Source: Gemmataceae bacterium (GTDB lineage Bacteria > Planctomycetota > Planctomycetia > Gemmatales > Gemmataceae). Taken from it: 64,000 nucleotides of DNA. The position numbers and the translations under genes were made by a program. The DNA lies in contig JALHPZ010000032.1 of assembly GCA_022842245.1 (NCBI GenBank), forward strand, positions 1 to 64,000, given 5' to 3'. Positions 41,141-49,053 of the stretch are shown here, in pieces. The notes beneath the pieces were generated by a model. That model saw only the letters and a program-made list of their open reading frames with translations, did not search any database and was not told the DNA's origin. Within the stretch, counting starts at the first letter, position 1. Each line of letters begins with the position of its first letter.

Positions 41141-42067
41141 TTAGTAATCTTCGCGGCGGCGGAGCAGCCAGAAGATCCAGAGCAGGCCGAGGATCTCGAG
41201 GACGACGGCGACGGCGATCATCGTGATGCCGAAGGCCGAGGTCGCGAACGGCATGAACAGATCGGGGTGGAACCAGAAGTAGATCAGCGCGGCGACGGGC
41301 GCGGCGGCGGCGATGAACATCGCGGACAATCGGGCCAGTGCCGTCACCGAGCGGAAGAAACCGCGATAGTGGTTCCGTTCGCGAATGTTCGTGCCGAGTC
41401 GTTCGAGCAGGGTCGGCAGGTCGCCACCGGTCTCGGCGTTGAGGGCGACGGCGGCGGCGAACTGATCGAAGTCGGTCAGGCGGATCTCCTCGGCCGCTCG
41501 GTTCAGAACCGCCGGTGCCGACAGACCCAGTGCGATATTCTTGCCGGTCGTTTCAAAGATCCCGCCGAGGGGTGCCGGTGTAAATTCGGCCGATTGCTGG
41601 AGCGCGCCGGGCAGGGCCAGGCCGGCGCGCAAGCTGCGGGCGAGTTGGAAGCAGCCGTCCGGGAGTTGCTCCTGGACGGCGCGGCGACGGCGGTCCTGGC
41701 AGATGATGAAGTAGAGGTAGGTCAGCGCCATGCCGACGAGGAAGCCCGTGACCGTCGGCATCCAGTCGGCGGACAGGGCGAACGACAGAGTTCCGACAAT
41801 TGCGCCGACGAGGAGCATCCACAGGATGGCGCCCTCGGTCGTGAGGCCGAGGTGGGCATCGCGGACGGTGCGGGCGAAGGCGCGGTCGGTCTCGCCCAAG
41901 AACGTGCGCGGCGGGAGGAACTCCTCGGCACGCTCCGCGAGCGATTGTTCCTTCGCTTCCGGGGCGCGCTCGGGCAGGAACGCCGCGACGAGGGCATAGA
42001 GCAAGAGCACGCCGAAGACGACGGCCAACACGATTCCGACGAGAATCAGTTCAGGGGACAACATCAC
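41141..42067 (-). CDS. tadB: Tad pilus inner-membrane protein TadB
   Basis: The second F-domain platform protein, 308 residues. It has an N-terminal membrane segment (about 5-28), two more near 80-120 and 250-300, and the T2SSF domain (about 140-270) with LPDGCFQLARSLRAGLALPGAL. Its start overlaps the tadA stop by 4 bases (42064-42067). Together with TadC it anchors the TadA ATPase. Confidence 0.87.
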   Translation of the reverse strand: MMLSPELILVGIVLAVVFGVLLLYALVAAFLPERAPEAKEQSLAERAEEFLPPRTFLGETDRAFARTVRDAHLGLTTEGAILWMLLVGAIVGTLSFALSADWMPTVTGFLVGMALTYLYFIICQDRRRRAVQEQLPDGCFQLARSLRAGLALPGALQQSAEFTPAPLGGIFETTGKNIALGLSAPAVLNRAAEEIRLTDFDQFAAAVALNAETGGDLPTLLERLGTNIRERNHYRGFFRSVTALARLSAMFIAAAAPVAALIYFWFHPDLFMPFATSAFGITMIAVAVVLEILGLLWIFWLLRRREDY

Positions 42068-43389
42068 TTGTCCTCGAGGAAGATGTTGCTGTTCGAGTCG
42101 AATTCGCGGGCGCGGAAGGTGTCGTTGGGCACCAGGATCCCCGCGGATTCGAGCTGGGCGAGCAGTTTTTCCGGCTTGTGGCCGAAGACCTGGAAGGCCC
42201 CGTAGGCCCGGCCTTCGTCCACGCCGCGCTGTTCGAAGGAGAAGAGATCGCGAACGATGTAGCGATGCCGCCGGCTGAGGCCGCGGAGTTCCGAGATGCG
42301 CGTGATCTTCCGCTCGCCACCGGCGAGCCGCGACACGTGAACGATCAGTTGGACGGCCGAGGCGATGTAGGCCCGCATCACGTGCACGGGGACTTCGAAC
42401 CCCGCCAGCCCCAACATCATTTCCAGTCTCTTTAGGGCGTCGCGCGTATCGTTGGCGTGGACCGTCGTCAGCGAACCTTCATGCCCCGTATTCATGGCCT
42501 GAAGCATGTCGATGACTTCCGGCCCGCGGCATTCGCCGACGATGATCCGGTCGGGCCGCATCCGTAGGCTGTTGCGGAGCAACTCCCGCGTGCCGACGCC
42601 GCCCTTGCCTTCGAGGTTCACGTTCCGGGACTCCATCCGCACCACGTGCGGCTGTTGGAGTTTCAGTTCGGCCGTGTCTTCGATCGTGACAACCCGCTCG
42701 TTCGCCGGGATGGACGCGGAGAGGATGTTGAGGAGCGTGGTCTTGCCGGCCCCCGTACCGCCGGAGACGACGATGTTCACCTTGCCGGCGACGCACTGCT
42801 GTAGGAACTTGAGCACCGGTCCCGGCACGCTGTTGAGTTTCACCAACTCGTCGGCCGTCATTCCCGCGCCGAACCGCCGGATGGCGAGCGTGGGGGCGTC
42901 CGGCGTCAGCGGAGGCAACACGGCGTTGACGCGCGAACCGTCGGGGAGGCGGGCATCGACCATCGGCGACGATTCGTCGATCCGCCGGCCGACGCGCGAC
43001 GCGATCCGCTGGATCACGCGCGTCAGGTGCCCGGCATCGACGAAACGCGCGTCCACTTTCTGGAGTCGGCCGAATCGTTCCACGTAAACCTGGTCGGGGC
43101 CGTTCACCAGGATTTCCGTGACCTTCGGATCCTGCAGGTACGGCTCGATCGGACCGAGGCCGAAGACTTCGTCGATCACTTCGTTCGTGGCGCCGTCCAC
43201 CGAGGACTTCGACAGCGACCGATCGACGCGCGGAGCCATCTTCTCCGCGAGCGCCTTCACTTCCGTGCGGACGCGTTCGGGGCTCCAGCGATCGATCCGG
43301 GAGAGGTCCAGCGATTCGACGACGGTGCGGTGCAACTCGTCGCGGAAGCGCGCGGCGCGGGGATCGGTGGTGTCGGGGGTAGCGGCCAT
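42064..43389 (-). CDS. tadA: Tad pilus assembly ATPase TadA/CpaF
   Basis: A 441-residue ATPase of the GspE/PilT superfamily that powers Flp pilus assembly. The N-domain covers about 1-150. Walker A is GGTGAGKTTLLN (about 207-218). The Asp box is VVTIEDTAELKLQ and Walker B is RIIVGECRGPEVIDML, with the His box TTVHANDTRDAL. All catalytic motifs are intact. It overlaps tadB by 4 bases and follows cpaB by 55 bp. Confidence 0.94.
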   Translation of the reverse strand: MAATPDTTDPRAARFRDELHRTVVESLDLSRIDRWSPERVRTEVKALAEKMAPRVDRSLSKSSVDGATNEVIDEVFGLGPIEPYLQDPKVTEILVNGPDQVYVERFGRLQKVDARFVDAGHLTRVIQRIASRVGRRIDESSPMVDARLPDGSRVNAVLPPLTPDAPTLAIRRFGAGMTADELVKLNSVPGPVLKFLQQCVAGKVNIVVSGGTGAGKTTLLNILSASIPANERVVTIEDTAELKLQQPHVVRMESRNVNLEGKGGVGTRELLRNSLRMRPDRIIVGECRGPEVIDMLQAMNTGHEGSLTTVHANDTRDALKRLEMMLGLAGFEVPVHVMRAYIASAVQLIVHVSRLAGGERKITRISELRGLSRRHRYIVRDLFSFEQRGVDEGRAYGAFQVFGHKPEKLLAQLESAGILVPNDTFRAREFDSNSNIFLEDK

Positions 43390-43444
43390 GGTGATGTTCG
43401 GTGAAGGAGGACGTCCGCGGTAGGGTCACCGCGGACGACGAAAG

Positions 43445-44641
43445 TCACTTGCCCTTTTCGGCGGCGGCCGGAGCGGCCGGCTTCGAGAAGACGTATTCGC
43501 CCGGCTTCGGCGGTGCCGGTTGCTGCACCACGATGATCGGCGTGGGCGGGGGCACGGGTTGCGGGGCCGGTTGCGGCGGCACTTTCGCGGGGAAGATCGC
43601 CGAAGGTTGCTTCGTCGTGCCCGAGAAGACTTCGATGGTGGTCGGCGGCGGGGGCGGCGTCGGGGCCGGGGGCAGCGGCTGCGGCGGGGGAATCATCGGC
43701 GCCGGCGGGGGCGGGGGAACCGGGATCGGCTTCAGCGCCAGCACCCGCATCAGGTCGTCGGTGCCGATCGCCAGGGTGCCGTCCTCGTACTTCTTCACGC
43801 GTTCCAGTTCGGCGTTGCCTTCGGAGGTGTCGGTATTACCGACCGTCAGGGCGGCCGCCTTGGCCGGGTCCTTCATCGCGGTGTCGCGGAGGCCGTCGAG
43901 CTTCTTCTTTTCTTCGGCGGAAACCGGAACGAGCGAGAGTGAACCGATGGTGCGGGCATACTCGATGAGGGCGATGCGGTAGGGGTTCGCCGCCAGCGTG
44001 AACTGCACGCTATCCGACGGCAGGCCGGAATAGATCTTGTGGAGGGTGTCCCGCTTGGCGACGACTTGCGCGGCCTTGGCGACGAGACCGGTGTGCGGGG
44101 ACTTCACGGCCGAATCGGTCCGCGAGACTTCCGTCGTCACGTACACGTCCACCCAGTCGCCGACCTGGATCAGGCCGCCGGCGGATTGCGTCTTGAGGAT
44201 CGTCACCCCCATCGCCCGCGTGCCCGGCGTCAGCCGCGCGTTCAGCGCCTCCGGCTTCGCCATCTCCAGCAGGTCCGCCTTTTTCAGGGGCGTATCGGCT
44301 TCGATGTTCCGCGTCGGCGTGCGGAACAGCGCGATCGCCTCGTTCGGCGGCAGGTACTCGGCCTTGTTCGCCTCGTACTCCTTCTTCTCCTCGTCCTTAA
44401 GGGGACGGGAGCGGACGTCCGTGTACTCGATCGTATCGCCGGCGAAGACGTTCCGCACGGTCGCGAGCACGCGCGGCACCGGCGGCGGCGCCGGCTTCGG
44501 CTCCGGCTTCGGCTCGGGCTTCTCGACCAACGGTTGCGGCGCCGGCGGCGGGTTCAACAACCCGGAATACCGAACGCCCATCGCCACCAGCAGGCCGACC
44601 ACCACGGCCACGACCAGCACGAGGAGGAAACTGGCTCTCAT
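43445..44641 (-). CDS. cpaB: Flp pilus assembly protein CpaB/RcpC
   Basis: A 398-residue protein with one N-terminal membrane anchor (about 3-24), a proline-rich linker (PEPKPEPKPAPPPVP), SAF/RcpC domains (about 60-200) and a long Pro/Ala-rich tail (about 310-398) that may interact with cell-wall components. CpaB usually works with the secretin RcpA/CpaC, which is not present here. GAGG lies 8 bases before ATG 44641; a GTG 9 bases upstream is less likely. Confidence 0.85.
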   Translation of the reverse strand: MRASFLLVLVVAVVVGLLVAMGVRYSGLLNPPPAPQPLVEKPEPKPEPKPAPPPVPRVLATVRNVFAGDTIEYTDVRSRPLKDEEKKEYEANKAEYLPPNEAIALFRTPTRNIEADTPLKKADLLEMAKPEALNARLTPGTRAMGVTILKTQSAGGLIQVGDWVDVYVTTEVSRTDSAVKSPHTGLVAKAAQVVAKRDTLHKIYSGLPSDSVQFTLAANPYRIALIEYARTIGSLSLVPVSAEEKKKLDGLRDTAMKDPAKAAALTVGNTDTSEGNAELERVKKYEDGTLAIGTDDLMRVLALKPIPVPPPPPAPMIPPPQPLPPAPTPPPPPTTIEVFSGTTKQPSAIFPAKVPPQPAPQPVPPPTPIIVVQQPAPPKPGEYVFSKPAAPAAAEKGK

Positions 44642-44668
44642 GGAAGACACCTCGAAGAAGCACGTGAA

Positions 44669-45277
44669 TCAGGAGTTCGATAGCCCCAGCGGGACCCGGA
44701 AGATCAACAGGAAGAGGATCAAGGTCGCCACCGCCAGGGGCAGCGAGAAGGACATCAGTCGCCGCTTGCCCGGCTTCGCCGCCGTCGGCGCCATCGGCGC
44801 GTCGCCCTTCGGTTTGCCCTTCGCCAGCCCGGAGAGCAGCGAGACGACGGTGAGGGCCGCGACCACGAGCATCGAGAAGAACAGGATGCCGAGGAAGAAC
44901 CACGGTCCGACCCACGCGCCGAGCGCGGTGGCATGTTTCACATCGCCGCCGCCCGCCACGCCCATGATCCAGAAGCCGAAGAAGATCGCGAATCCGGTGA
45001 TCGCGCCGGCGAGGCTGAACAACAGGCCGTCGACCAGTCCGAGCGCCGTGCCGCCATCGAGCAGCCAGCCGGGTCGCCCTTGCGAGCCCAGCCAGGCTCC
45101 GCCGATCAGTTGCATGATCACGCCGAGGGCGAACATGCCGACGGTCAGCCGCTTGGGGATGCGCCAGGTCTTCCAGTCGATCCAGGCGGCCGCGCCCATC
45201 AGGCCCGTCAGCAGGATCGCGACGGCGATCAGGTACTCGGCCGCGGGCATCGGAAAATACGGGGGCGCGATCGGCAT
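44669..45277 (-). CDS. cpaA: Prepilin peptidase A24 (CpaA/TadV type)
   Basis: A 202-residue membrane aspartic protease that cleaves Flp-type prepilins. Conserved aspartates are in WIDWKTWRIP (about residues 33-42) and the GGGDVKHATALG motif (about 108-120), as in type IV prepilin peptidases. Six hydrophobic segments are visible. It is short, lacking the N-methylation domain of PilD, as is usual for TadV/CpaA. It sits between the pilin genes and cpaB. Confidence 0.9.
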   Translation of the reverse strand: MPIAPPYFPMPAAEYLIAVAILLTGLMGAAAWIDWKTWRIPKRLTVGMFALGVIMQLIGGAWLGSQGRPGWLLDGGTALGLVDGLLFSLAGAITGFAIFFGFWIMGVAGGGDVKHATALGAWVGPWFFLGILFFSMLVVAALTVVSLLSGLAKGKPKGDAPMAPTAAKPGKRRLMSFSLPLAVATLILFLLIFRVPLGLSNS

Positions 45278-45404
45278 TCGTCTCGTCCTGCAATGCGGTC
45301 TTGAGTCTCATTCTGACGGCCAGCGCGAATTCCCGGAAGAATGCACCGGCGGAATCGGTCGGGAATTCTCCGGCGGTCCCGTCGGCTTTGCCGGTCCCAA
45401 CGGA

Positions 45405-45752
45405 TCACGGGGCCGGCGGCACGATCGCCTCCGGCGGAATCGGAATCGGCGCGGTCTGGTCCACGCTGAGCGTCGAGACGTTCGGCGTGAACTGGAACCC
45501 GTCCACTTGCAGGATCGTGACCGGGTTGCCCATGCCGTCCTGACCGGTGACGGCGAAGCCCGAGAACGTGAAGCTGGGGATCAGCGTCACGATCAGGTTG
45601 CCGAGCGAAACCATCGCCGCGTTGAGGCTGTTCCGCATCGCGACGAGGCCGGGGATCAGGCCGAAGATCAGGATGCTGACGATGAGCAGGATCTCGACGG
45701 AGACGACGGCACCGCTGTCGTCGTTCCAAAGTCGGGTCAGGAGGTCGCGCAT
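45405..45752 (-). CDS. Flp-type pilin-like protein 1
   Basis: A 115-residue class III signal-peptide protein. A short basic leader precedes DDSGAVVSVE (the cleavage region; Glu is at +5 or +6) and a hydrophobic helix (VEILLIVSILIFGLIPGLV). The C-terminal part contains IPSFTFSGF and ends in IPPEAIVPPAP. It is the most diverged of three tandem copies and probably a major or minor Flp pilin. No strong Shine-Dalgarno is visible. Confidence 0.82.
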   Translation of the reverse strand: MRDLLTRLWNDDSGAVVSVEILLIVSILIFGLIPGLVAMRNSLNAAMVSLGNLIVTLIPSFTFSGFAVTGQDGMGNPVTILQVDGFQFTPNVSTLSVDQTAPIPIPPEAIVPPAP

Positions 45753-45948
45753 GGTATCGTCCCGTGGAGTGTGTGCGAGTCCCGGCAGCGGCCGCGAGGG
45801 GGGAAACGGATGCGACCGCCACCGGGATGGCGATTTCACTCTGGAACGATTTCGGGATTTGCAAAAGTTGCAAAAAAGGATTCGGTCGGAAAAGCCTGTT
45901 AAGCTGTAGCGGGAAAATGTGGGGCAACGATTGACGGGGGTAACGACA

Positions 45949-45973
45949 ACGGGCACGGCGATGCCGTGCCCGT
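45949..45973 (-). terminator. Hairpin between pilin genes 2 and 1
   Basis: An 11-bp perfect stem with a GAT loop (45949-45959 with 45963-45973), 24 bp past the pilin 2 stop. No clear T-tract on the minus strand, so it may only attenuate or protect the upstream mRNA. Confidence 0.5.
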
Positions 45974-45996
45974 CGGAGAATCCGTAGGATCCGTTC

Positions 45997-46344
45997 TCAC
46001 GGAGCCGGCGGAATCAGGATGATCGTCGGGAGCAGGACCGGCGTGGTCTGGTCGGCGGTCAGGTAGGTCGTCTGGTCGAAGTCGCGCTGGTAGCCGTTGA
46101 CTTGCGCGACGTTCTGTTCCGGCGGGCCACCGCTCGGGCCGACGAGCCAACCGGAGAACGTGAAGCTCGGCAACAGAGCGTTCAGCAGGTTTCCGGTCGA
46201 GGTCAGGGCGGCGTTGATGCTGTTGCGCAGCGCCACCAGGCCGGGGATGATCCCGAAGATCAGGATGCTCACCACCAGGATGAACTCGACGGAGATGATG
46301 GCCCCATCATCGTCCGCCCACAACTTCCGCAAAAGACTCGCCAT
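45997..46344 (-). CDS. Flp-type pilin-like protein 2
   Basis: A 115-residue paralogue of the other two pilins. It has DDDGAIISVEFILVVSILIF at the processing site and helix, SFTFSGWLVG in the middle and a conserved LTADQTTPVLLP...PPAP end. Sequence is very close to pilin 3 and less so to pilin 1. GAGG precedes the ATG by 9 bases. Confidence 0.85.
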   Translation of the reverse strand: MASLLRKLWADDDGAIISVEFILVVSILIFGIIPGLVALRNSINAALTSTGNLLNALLPSFTFSGWLVGPSGGPPEQNVAQVNGYQRDFDQTTYLTADQTTPVLLPTIILIPPAP

Positions 46345-46541
46345 GTTGCGACACCTCACGTGCACCGGGTGGATGACTGTTGGTCTCGGCGCGTTAACCC
46401 GGCGGAACATCACGCGCAGACCGCATGTTCGGCCGGGAAAGAGTAATCGGGAGAATTGACGGATTCAACCTAAAAAGACGATTCTTCCTATTTTGCCCAA
46501 TTCCGGCGGTTTGAAACTCCGATTTTTCCGACTGTAACGCC

Positions 46542-46578
46542 AAAAACGAAAGCGAACCCGGCTGCCGCCAGGCTCGCT
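46542..46578 (-). terminator. Terminator after pilin gene 3
   Basis: A 12-bp stem with two mismatches (46551-46562 with 46567-46578), followed on the minus strand by TTTCGTTTTTG. This fits an intrinsic terminator and would make pilin 3 mostly monocistronic. Confidence 0.65.
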
Positions 46579-46605
46579 TCGCACTTGAGATGTTCGCAAT
46601 CCGAC

Positions 46606-46950
46606 TTACGGAGCCGGCGGAACGATGATCACCGCGGGCAGGACCACCGGGGTCGTCTGATCGGCGGTCAGGGCGTTCGTCGTGTTTGCATCACGCTGAT
46701 AACCAGCCACTTCTGCCACGTTATTGGTCGGATCGTTGATATCCCCGACCAGCCACCCGGAGAAGGTGAAGCTCGGCAACAGAGTGTTGAGCAGGTTGCC
46801 GGTCGAGGTCAGGGCGGCGTTCACGCTGTTGCGCAGCGCGACCAAGCCGGGGATGATCCCGAAGATCAAGATGCTCACCACAAGGATGAACTCGATGGAG
46901 ATGACGGCTCCGTCATCGTCCGCCCACAGCTTCTGGAACAGATTCGTCAT
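46606..46950 (-). CDS. Flp-type pilin-like protein 3
   Basis: The first pilin gene of the cluster in transcription order, 114 residues. The leader is MTNLFQKLWADDDG, followed by AVISIEFILVVSILIFGIIP, the pilin helix. The rest matches pilin 2 closely (PSFTFSGWLVG, LTADQTTPVVLP, PPAP). GGAG precedes the ATG by 7 bases. It is followed by its own terminator, which suggests strong separate expression, as for a major pilin. Confidence 0.85.
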   Translation of the reverse strand: MTNLFQKLWADDDGAVISIEFILVVSILIFGIIPGLVALRNSVNAALTSTGNLLNTLLPSFTFSGWLVGDINDPTNNVAEVAGYQRDANTTNALTADQTTPVVLPAVIIVPPAP

Positions 46951-47319
46951 TGAGCGACTCCTCGGCGTGACCGGGTGGAAGGGGTAGGTTTGACCGGCCT
47001 GCGCACGTCATCCCGGTGGTCCCTGTCGTGCGTGGCGTTCAGTCGTCCCCCTCAGAGTAATTGCCAGAGTTTCGCCAATCAATTCATATTGCCCACTTTA
47101 GCCATGTTATCCATTTTGCCATGATTGCCCAAATAAAAAAAACGGAACAAGCCACACATTCGGCATAACGCGCATTCCACCGAAAAAAACCGTTGTGTCG
47201 ATTCGCCGGAGCACGGCGGTTCGAACGCTGCGCAAGCGGCGGAAACTCCATCGGTCTTGCCGGTTCTGCTTGCGGGAACAGGGCGATCGGTAAAATGACG
47301 GCACCGCGAGACGTTTGAA
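46951..47319. other. 369-bp divergent intergenic region
   Basis: Separates the Tad cluster from the plus-strand glycan operon and must hold promoters for both. It contains a comparatively AT-rich stretch (about 47080-47160) with an A8 run. No gene is supported. Confidence 0.6.
47062..47078 (-). promoter_or_regulatory. Candidate sigma-54-type promoter for the pilin gene
   Basis: On the minus strand the sequence TTGGCGAAACTCTGGCA matches the -24/-12 pattern (TGGC and a GC spaced 12 bases apart, with one mismatch in the TTGC part). It is about 112 bases before pilin 3. Presence of RpoN cannot be seen in this window, so this is a guess from pattern only. Confidence 0.3.
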
Positions 47320-49053
47320 ATGTCTGATGCAGAACCGCCCAAAATCGAGCCCGAAGCCCCGAACCAGGTGGGGGCGGGGTTCGATTTCGCCGATCCGAAC
47401 TCCCCGCTGGCACCCTATTACCTGCGCACGACGCACGTCGTCGCCATCGCGTTCCTCGCGTTGATCTTTGTCGTGAACACGATGTTCCCGCTCTGGCACA
47501 CCGATGTGTGGGGCCACGTGCGCTACGGGCAGTGGATGGTGGAGAACCGCGCGATCCCGGACCGCGAGCCGTTCTGCCCGTGGTGGGACGGTCGACAGCG
47601 TTTCACGCAGTTTTACACGATCAGCCATCTGATCATGTACGGCGTCTATGCGGTCGGCGCGGCGCTCGCCGCCGGAGATGACCTCGCCAAATTTACCGGC
47701 GGGGTCGAATCTCTCCGCGGCTTGCACGCGCTGCTCGTCGCGCTCCGATATGCCCTGCTCTACCTCGCGTTCGGTCGGCTCGCGCGGAACTGGTCGGTCG
47801 CATTCGTCGGCATCGTGGCCGTCGTGTTGCTGGACCTCTCGAACATGGCCGTGTTCCGGCCCCAAAGTTTCGGGCAGGTCTTCTTCGCCCTCGCGCTCAT
47901 CCCGCTCTCCGCGCCGATCTTGAGCCGGCGGGCGATCGTCGGCCTGTCGATTCTCACGGCGATCTGGGCGAATACCCACGGTAGCTATCTCGTCGTGCAC
48001 GGATTGCTGTTCGCGTTCCTGGCGGGCCGGATCGCGGAGTGCCTCTTCCCCGCCGAAGGCCGCGCCGTCGCGCCGTGGCGGGACCTGACGGCACGCCGCC
48101 TGGCGATCGCACTCGCGGCGGTGACGGTCGGTGCGTGCCTGAACCCGTACGGTGCCGGTCTGTATTCCCGCACCTTCGAGATGACGCGCCATCCCAGCCT
48201 TGTCACCGCGGTTGGCGAATGGCAACCGCTCTCCTTCACGATGGGGCCGGGCTGGCACTGGCCGTTCCTCGCCTCGATCGCGATCCTCGCGGGCCTCGCG
48301 CTGGCGTCGCGCCGGCCAATCCCTTACGGCACCTTGTTCGCCGTGCTCCTCTTCGGCGTCGGCGCGTGCATCCAGAACCGCATGGTGATCTGGTGGGCGA
48401 TGGTACTGCCCTGGGCGCTCGTGCCGCTGCTCGCCGACGTGGCCGAGAGGATTCCGGAGCGGTTCGCGCCGACGAGCGTGCCGAGCTTGCGCAAGACGAT
48501 GTTGGCGGTCGTGCTCGCGCTCGCGATCCTCAACTGGTCCGGCCTCGCGGAAACGCTGCGCAGCGGCCTGCCGAAACTGCAGGACGCCGTCTCCGGCGGG
48601 ACCCCGTGGCCGGTCGCCCGGCAGATCGCCCATCCCGATAAGCCGCCCGTCGCCGACTGGCAGACCGAGTTCCAGACGATTCTGGATCGGAATTACGGCG
48701 GACGGTTCCGCGGCGCCATCCTCGCCACGCCGATGCAGGGCGACTACCTCATGTGGTCGCTCGCGCCGGACGTACCCGTGACCTACGCACACATCCACCT
48801 CTTCCACCCCGACTTTTGGGACGAACTCGGCGTCGTCGGCCAGGGGAACGCCGGCTGGTGGGACATCGTGGACAAGTACGGCGTCAACCTGATGGTCATG
48901 GAGGCCGAGTACTGCGTGAAACTGCTCGCGGAGATCCGCAAGCGGCCGGACGTCTGGAAGGTCCTGCTCGATGAGACGGGCAGCACGGACAAGGTGCAGA
49001 AACTGAACCGGCAACTGATCGTCGTGCGCATCCACCCCATCGGAACGCGATGA
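47320..49053 (+). CDS. Multi-membrane glycosyltransferase-like protein
   Basis: A 577-residue protein with a soluble N-terminus (about 1-37) and roughly ten membrane segments (about 38-430). A C-terminal extracytoplasmic domain (about 440-577) contains FHPDFWDELGVVGQGNAGWW. The first loop has WHTDVWGHVRYGQWMVENRAIPDREP, like the catalytic-loop region of GT-C enzymes (PMT/ArnT type). A lipid-linked sugar transferase is a reasonable inference. It is the first gene of a seven-gene plus-strand unit; its stop overlaps the next start. Confidence 0.74.
   Translation: MSDAEPPKIEPEAPNQVGAGFDFADPNSPLAPYYLRTTHVVAIAFLALIFVVNTMFPLWHTDVWGHVRYGQWMVENRAIPDREPFCPWWDGRQRFTQFYTISHLIMYGVYAVGAALAAGDDLAKFTGGVESLRGLHALLVALRYALLYLAFGRLARNWSVAFVGIVAVVLLDLSNMAVFRPQSFGQVFFALALIPLSAPILSRRAIVGLSILTAIWANTHGSYLVVHGLLFAFLAGRIAECLFPAEGRAVAPWRDLTARRLAIALAAVTVGACLNPYGAGLYSRTFEMTRHPSLVTAVGEWQPLSFTMGPGWHWPFLASIAILAGLALASRRPIPYGTLFAVLLFGVGACIQNRMVIWWAMVLPWALVPLLADVAERIPERFAPTSVPSLRKTMLAVVLALAILNWSGLAETLRSGLPKLQDAVSGGTPWPVARQIAHPDKPPVADWQTEFQTILDRNYGGRFRGAILATPMQGDYLMWSLAPDVPVTYAHIHLFHPDFWDELGVVGQGNAGWWDIVDKYGVNLMVMEAEYCVKLLAEIRKRPDVWKVLLDETGSTDKVQKLNRQLIVVRIHPIGTR

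Noticed and set aside
39316..41226. 636-residue plus-strand frame antisense to tadC and the CYIC gene
   Set aside because: Arg/Glu/Val-rich antisense translation; the minus strand carries recognisable Tad genes.
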